From assembly GCF_018873765.1 (NCBI RefSeq), contig NC_057916.1, forward strand, positions 26,397,001-26,461,000: a stretch of 64,000 bases of DNA, written 5' to 3'. Shown here piece by piece: positions 59,400 through 64,000 of this stretch; positions within the stretch are counted from its first letter, which is position 1, and the number at the start of each line of letters is the position of its first letter. This stretch comes from Telopea speciosissima. Lineage: Eukaryota; Streptophyta; Magnoliopsida; Proteales; Proteaceae. Position numbers and translations under genes: made by a program. A model generated the notes under the pieces. It was not told the origin of the DNA and did no database searches. It saw only the letters and a list, made by a program, of their open reading frames with translations.

Positions 59400-59830
59400 G
59401 GGAATGTATGAATGACACCACTATAGGTGTATTTAGATTTTGAAACCTTATTTTAAGGGATTTTTTAATTGATACTCTTCAAAATGTCAAATAATTTGTA
59501 AATTTACTTTTATACCCTGTTAGTATAACATAATTTTATTTTCAATAAGAGTAATAGTGTCATTTCACATTACTATCGTTTTTTATAATGTCATAAAGAT
59601 ATCACACTTTCAAATTATTTTAAAAACCTTTTATACTCTTATCTTAAGCAGTTTTGGGGAATAAGACAAAAGGCAATTAAAAAAAGGGAGTGTCTGAATG
59701 ACATTTCTATAGGTGTACTTTGTACTTTGTACCTTTTTATTGTGCCTTGTCTTATTCCCAGAAGTTGTTTAAATTAAAGGTATAATAGGATTTTCAAAAA
59801 TAATTTGAAAGTGATATTATCAATATGACA
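59400..59830. repeat. Composite inverted repeat, related to the 44.6-kb repeat
   Basis: An arm at 59599-59676 (CACTTTCAAATTATTTT...GGAATAAGACAAAAGGC) is mirrored at 59741-59818 (GCCTTGTCTTATTCCC...AATAATTTGAAAGTG). GAATGACA..-CTATAGGTGTA also occurs twice in direct orientation (about 59410 and 59696). This looks like two MITE copies, one inserted beside or into another. Confidence 0.75.
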
Positions 59831-60008
59831 CTATCAAAAGAATGGAGGAAATGGAGGGGCAGATAAATGGAGGCGATAATTTTCCTCAAAAGATATCAGT
59901 ATCATGCACAATTGTTGATTACACGTACCAATTGACACTATTACCATCATTAGAAAAAAAAATTGGGTTCCATACTTAAAAGGACAAAAATAAAGTAAGG
60001 TTACAATT

Positions 60009-60100
60009 TAGGGAAAAATAACGTTGATTTGTCACGTGGTTATTGCACCCAAACACAAAAGAGTGTGTGGAAAGATCACTCAACCCCAGCAAAATCGAAA
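60009..60100. repeat. One-sided MITE end
   Basis: TTTAGGGAAAAATAACGTTG and GTCACGTGGTTATTGCACCC resemble the ends of the 60.40-60.60 kb and 57.23 kb elements. No partner end is seen. Confidence 0.4.
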
Positions 60101-60399
60101 ATCCCATCCAAACCGGTGCTTCTAGGTGCACCCTCATTCATCCCCATGCTAGCGCATGAAACATGGCTCAAAATAATAATAGATTAAAGTTCATAAACCA
60201 GATACTAGGTCAAATTTAAATTTCTATTAAAATAATGACAATTACTTTTTTTTTAAGCATTGAAGTGAAAACACGATAGTACCTACCTTGACACCGAGGA
60301 AGATATACATCACACTAATAATAGAATACTAACATATGAGTCATGCTAAGAAGCAATGGGGAGGGTAACTGAGGATAGATTGAAACATGAGAGCAGATT

Positions 60400-60597
60400 A
60401 AAAAAAAGAGAGAACATTGCTTGGTTGTGTGCAGAGCACGATCCCTGCGTCCAAACATAGGGCCGTGTGAAATGACCATTGCACCCTCACGATTGCTACC
60501 TTTCCATGAGGGAGTAACCATCATTTCACACAACCCTGTGTCTAAGCACAAGTGCCACGCGCTGCACACGACCAGGTAGCATTCTTTCTCCCTTAAA
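60400..60597. mobile_element. Foldback MITE, about 198 bp
   Basis: Left arm AGAGAGAACATTGCTTGGTT GTGTGCAG.GC pairs with the right end read as AGGGAGAAAGAATGCTACCT GGTCGTGTGCAGCGC. Pairing goes on through CATAGGG.CGTGTGAAATGA / CACAGGGTTGTGTGAAATGA to a short loop near 60490-60510. Confidence 0.85.
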
Positions 60598-61483
60598 CAG
60601 ATTATTTGGCCTTATACTAGAAAATAGACAATACTATTATTTATTTATTAATTATGCCTTGTATATACCCATTTGTGATTCTTTGTTTCCTAGTTTTTCC
60701 AGACATCAATTCCTTAACCGCGCCATATTTTCATTTAAACTTTGTTTATTCAAAAGTCACGATTCAACATCCCCAACATTATTAGTAGTCTTGTTGTCGC
60801 GCAAGCCCACATCCTGGGTGAATTGAGCTCCTCTCCAGGGAGTGTCCAAGGGGCATCCAGCCATTGGGTTCTGCCGCACATATCTCGATGGTTGATTGGG
60901 TGCATCGGTATATGTGTGGGCCACCTAGCCCTTGGATGCCCCCTTGGGCACTCCTTGGGCGCTGGGCTCTCTAGAGAGGAACCGGATCCATCTCTGGTAG
61001 CTCAGCATTGTTTGGATGCCTCCCTGGTCACTCCCTTGGCATTGGGGTCGCAGGAGAGGAGCCCAATCCACAGAGAGATAGATACAACTCTCCAAGGAGG
61101 TAGGGTACATTCCAATAAAAAAAACATTATCCCTTATTTTATGGAAAAAAGAACACCGTCTTGTACGGCCAAAATGCACACAAATTATCGTCATGTTTTT
61201 CGTGAAATGAAAAATCTCATTCATAATGCCTTCCGTGCAATCTCATTGGCCCTTGTGCTAGTGCAGGCAACGCGACCAGCACAGCAAGGTGTTGCCCGTT
61301 ATCTATTTTACAAAAGCCCACGAGTTGCGATCCGACGTGGAGTCCAAAGGTCTGAAGCACTACTGATGTTTATGGAAAGTGACGCATAAAATTCCGATAT
61401 TATAAGATAACGGAGCCTTCGACTTGCAGACTGGCAGTGGAACGAAACACATTTCTGCAGACGAGAAGAGGAAATCCCCAATA
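60598..61483. other. Promoter-side DNA of the ACR12-like gene, no other gene
   Basis: A 215-residue frame at 60742-61389 is low-complexity; it runs through repeats of GGGCATCCA/GCCCTTGG and GGAGAGGAGCC-type words at 60835-61065, not a protein family. The segment next to 61483 should hold the gene's promoter and leader. Confidence 0.45.
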
Positions 61484-63822
61484 ATGGCAGCAGCCGACGT
61501 TCTCCTCTCGTCTTCCACTCTCCGTCGATATAAAGTTTCTGATTTTCGTTTTAGTTCTCAAATCTCACAGTTGGATCTCTCTAAGATCCCTCTAATTCGA
61601 TATGCATCTGTTGAATCCGCTGCAATCGGTTTCTCAAGGAGAAAGTAAGAACGATATTTGATTTCTCCGCTGATTCTTCCGTTACTTTCACCATTGTTCA
61701 CTTTTTTGTGCTTGTCTTCCTGTCGACTTCTGTATGGTTTTTTGAATTACTGTTTTTGGTTTAATTGATCAAACTACTGATTGTTCCTGAGATGCAAATG
61801 GAATCTCGGTTCGTATATCTCGAAGTTTGTTTTTTTCCCGGTCCATATTTGGCTGATCCATTGCAGTTCTAGTTTGAGCTTTTTTAAAAAAATCAAGTAC
61901 TGCATGTGGATTGTTTCATTTCATCCCATTCAAGTTTATAAATACATGTTAGTCTGCGACTTAGTAGGACTTTGGACAACTTATTCGTAGAATCTTATTG
62001 CTGAAGATGGGTTTAATCGCTTCGTAGGCACATTCTGCAACTGCAAGCTTCTGTTAACTCTACAAGTACAGTGGTATTAGCCTCTTCGGTGAGTGATGCC
62101 TTTGCTTCCTAGCGATTTTCCATAGCTTTACTTGTGAGAAACCATTCCTTCACAAAATCACTTTTATATGTTTAGCTGTTAGTTTTAATTCTTGTAGTTA
62201 CTTTATCGCATGCTGTTGAAAAAAAATGCGATGTAGAATTGCGCTTTAGTTTATATGACAAACAGAGAATGAACAGTCGGGTAGCAAATTAGGTTTAAGG
62301 TCTTCTTGTATTCGTAGCATTTCATTTTCTTGATATCTGTGAACATCTTGATTCAATCTTTGTTAATTTCAAATATAGGTTTGTTAGTTTTTCATTTATA
62401 TCTACCATTCCCTATTTTCTGTTACTGCCTTCTCCTACAGGATACATCAACTCAATTATAGTGTGAAAATATGGGAGTTAAACATTGTCCCTACTTGTTT
62501 GATCTGCCTGCAAAACTTCTGTTTCCAATTTTCATGATCCATGTTAAAAATTTTTGCTTACGGTTTTCAAATGCTGGCTGGCAAGTGGCAACCCGATGCA
62601 TCTACCACTTCTCTCACGTGGACATGGGACTACAAGCGCAAAAACACTGGCATAGTTATTCTAGGAATAAAAAAAGGACAATCACTCGCGAGGCTCTGGT
62701 TGGAGTTAAACTTAGCTTTTGTGAGAAAAGCAAGAAATCACTTTAGTTGTTAGGGCTTGAAACAAGTCAGATCTAAATTCGATCCATGTAGGTCCCAATC
62801 CTGATCCAACTATCTATTATTGCAGAACCACATCCCGCAAGAAACTCAAATGGAAAATGTTGATTGGCTCTGAACTCCTATTCCCAGACCCAAATAAGAC
62901 CAGCCTTAATCTGGCTCTGAAGTCTCGACTGATTTTAACTGATATGGCTTTAAAAATGGATAAAACAGATATGGAATGGGTTAACGCACATATATTCTCT
63001 TTATTTTCCATGGATTAGTTGTTTGAAGACTCTCATGTTGCTCATATGATTACCTCCAAGGATGACTTTATTGAATCATATCTGTTTACACCCTCTCTGT
63101 GTTTTAGATATAAATTAGGCTGGGAACAAAATTGTTGGTTTGTAAATAATCTTTATGTTCAGGATTATTGACATTCCTCACAGAACTTCACTCTTGATTA
63201 ATCGGTGATATTACTTAATGGCCTATCTAGATAAACTTGTCTTGATGGTCCAAACATCTACCCCGTGGCAGCTTTGTTGGTACTCCAATTTTGTGGACAT
63301 GTTGTCATTAGGATCATTTATCTATCCACCAAGTTTTCAGCCCAAGCACATTTGTCTGCTTGGCAATATAAAGCTTTAGAAACTGGTTGGAAGTTCAATT
63401 TTGGCTAACGCAGTTCAGCAGTTGAAAATACAAGGTTTAAATTGAGATGGGGAAACTGTGCTGTTTTAGCCCTAGGAGCCCTCCATATGGTTTCAAAATT
63501 GGACCATCAAGATAAGCTTATCCCTGCAGATTTTAGAGATTTTCCCATGTATGTAGATAGGTAGGGTCAATCATGATGAATCATTACTGTTATCTGCATG
63601 GAAATTGTATCCATAACTTGTCAAACTCTGCAGTCTGCAAACATGTTTTACTATTGCTATATCATTTCCAACTACTTTGACAAGTTATTTCATTTGCAGA
63701 AGTCAGATCAGGATGCTGATACTGTTCCTATGCCTATGGTTTTGATTGGTCAAGATTTAGATTCTGATGCAACAATTGTACAACTTAGTTTTGGAGATCG
63801 CCTTGGAGCTCTTATTGACACG
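61484..63822 (+). CDS. ACR12: Chloroplast ACT-domain protein, ACR12-like, 5' part (cut by window end)
   Basis: Exons 61484-61644, 62028-62088 and 63700-63822 join in frame with GT-AG borders and give the first 115 residues; the next exon lies beyond 64000. The N-terminal 70 residues are rich in Ser, Ala and basic residues with few acids ([20 protein letters not shown]), as in a chloroplast transit peptide. Exon 3 begins the first ACT domain: [20 protein letters not shown] followed by [13 protein letters not shown], where ACR11/ACR12 proteins carry the same block before an MRALKDLGL-type helix. ACT domains sense amino acids; ACR11 is reported to interact with glutamine synthetase in plastids, and ACR12 is less understood. 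An upstream in-frame ATG at 61424 exists, but the chosen start fits a transit peptide better. ACR11 is the alternative. Confidence 0.82.
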
Positions 63823-64000
63823 GTGAAGTTGCTTTACTGACTCTGTTGTATTTCTTGATGAAACATTACATTGCTTGTTAAACAAGAAATATTTCCCATT
63901 GTATAATCTTCGTTGTCTATGTTTGTTAATTTGCCAACCATGCAAATTTTCAATAAAGTTTTTCAGCAGTATGTCTGACTTCTGCCCTTAGGAAGTGATT

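Noticed and set aside
60742-61389. A 215-residue open frame upstream of the ACR12-like gene
   Set aside because: It runs through internally repeated GGGCATCC/CCTTGGGC words, changes character along its length and resembles no family; no splice or start context supports it.

Overview
This is nuclear DNA from a flowering plant. Genes are split by GT-AG introns that carry transposon debris. The coding families (a TGA-type bZIP factor, a chloroplast ACT-domain protein, a plant-only 1,350-residue nuclear-type protein) are land-plant families. The AT-rich noncoding DNA is full of LINEs, tRNA-derived SINEs (including one that looks like the angiosperm Au SINE), LTR remnants, foldback MITEs and (GA)n/(CT)n microsatellites. 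The lineage cannot be fixed from sequence alone; a woody eudicot or early-diverging eudicot is a guess. There are four supportable protein genes and one clearly broken one.

Layout. 1-13.6 kb is transposon-rich intergenic DNA: an LTR with a primer-binding-like site at the left edge, LINE fragments, and a 2.59-kb probable solo LTR flanked by the 5-bp duplication ATAGG. 13.6-19.0 kb (+) holds a complete TGA9-like bZIP gene in 12 coding exons. Its last exon is a small separate one, and retaining the preceding intron gives a different C-terminus. 23.1-27.9 kb (-) holds a two-exon membrane-anchored dual-specificity phosphatase gene whose 4-kb intron contains a LINE. 29.4-31.0 kb (-) is a dead exostosin-type (GT47) glycosyltransferase copy that ends against a MITE and starts beside a very G-rich tract. 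31.9-39.7 kb is a nested stack of elements: a LINE split by a 1.38-kb solo-LTR-like element and by a tRNA-derived SINE, a decayed Copia pol with its 3' LTR, and a second copy of the 1.38-kb family split by a 1.32-kb PIF/Harbinger-type element with TAA duplications. 42.3-53.8 kb (-) is a 15-coding-exon gene for a conserved plant protein of unknown role (Arabidopsis At4g29790/At2g19390 family). 53.9-61.4 kb is intergenic and rich in foldback MITEs. 61.5 kb to the right edge (+) is the 5' part of an ACR12-like ACT-domain gene cut off by the window.

The genes do not form a pathway or a cluster; they are independent neighbours, as is usual in plants. I found no CRISPR array, no prokaryotic-type operon, no rRNA or canonical tRNA gene, and no convincing new multi-gene system. 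The most useful observations are the alternative TGA9 C-terminus, the datable nested insertions, a probable tRNA-derived SINE family with a clean target duplication, and a set of near-palindromic MITEs, two of which sit in introns of expressed-type genes. All exon borders were read by eye from splice consensus, reading phase and remembered family similarity; no alignment or search was run.
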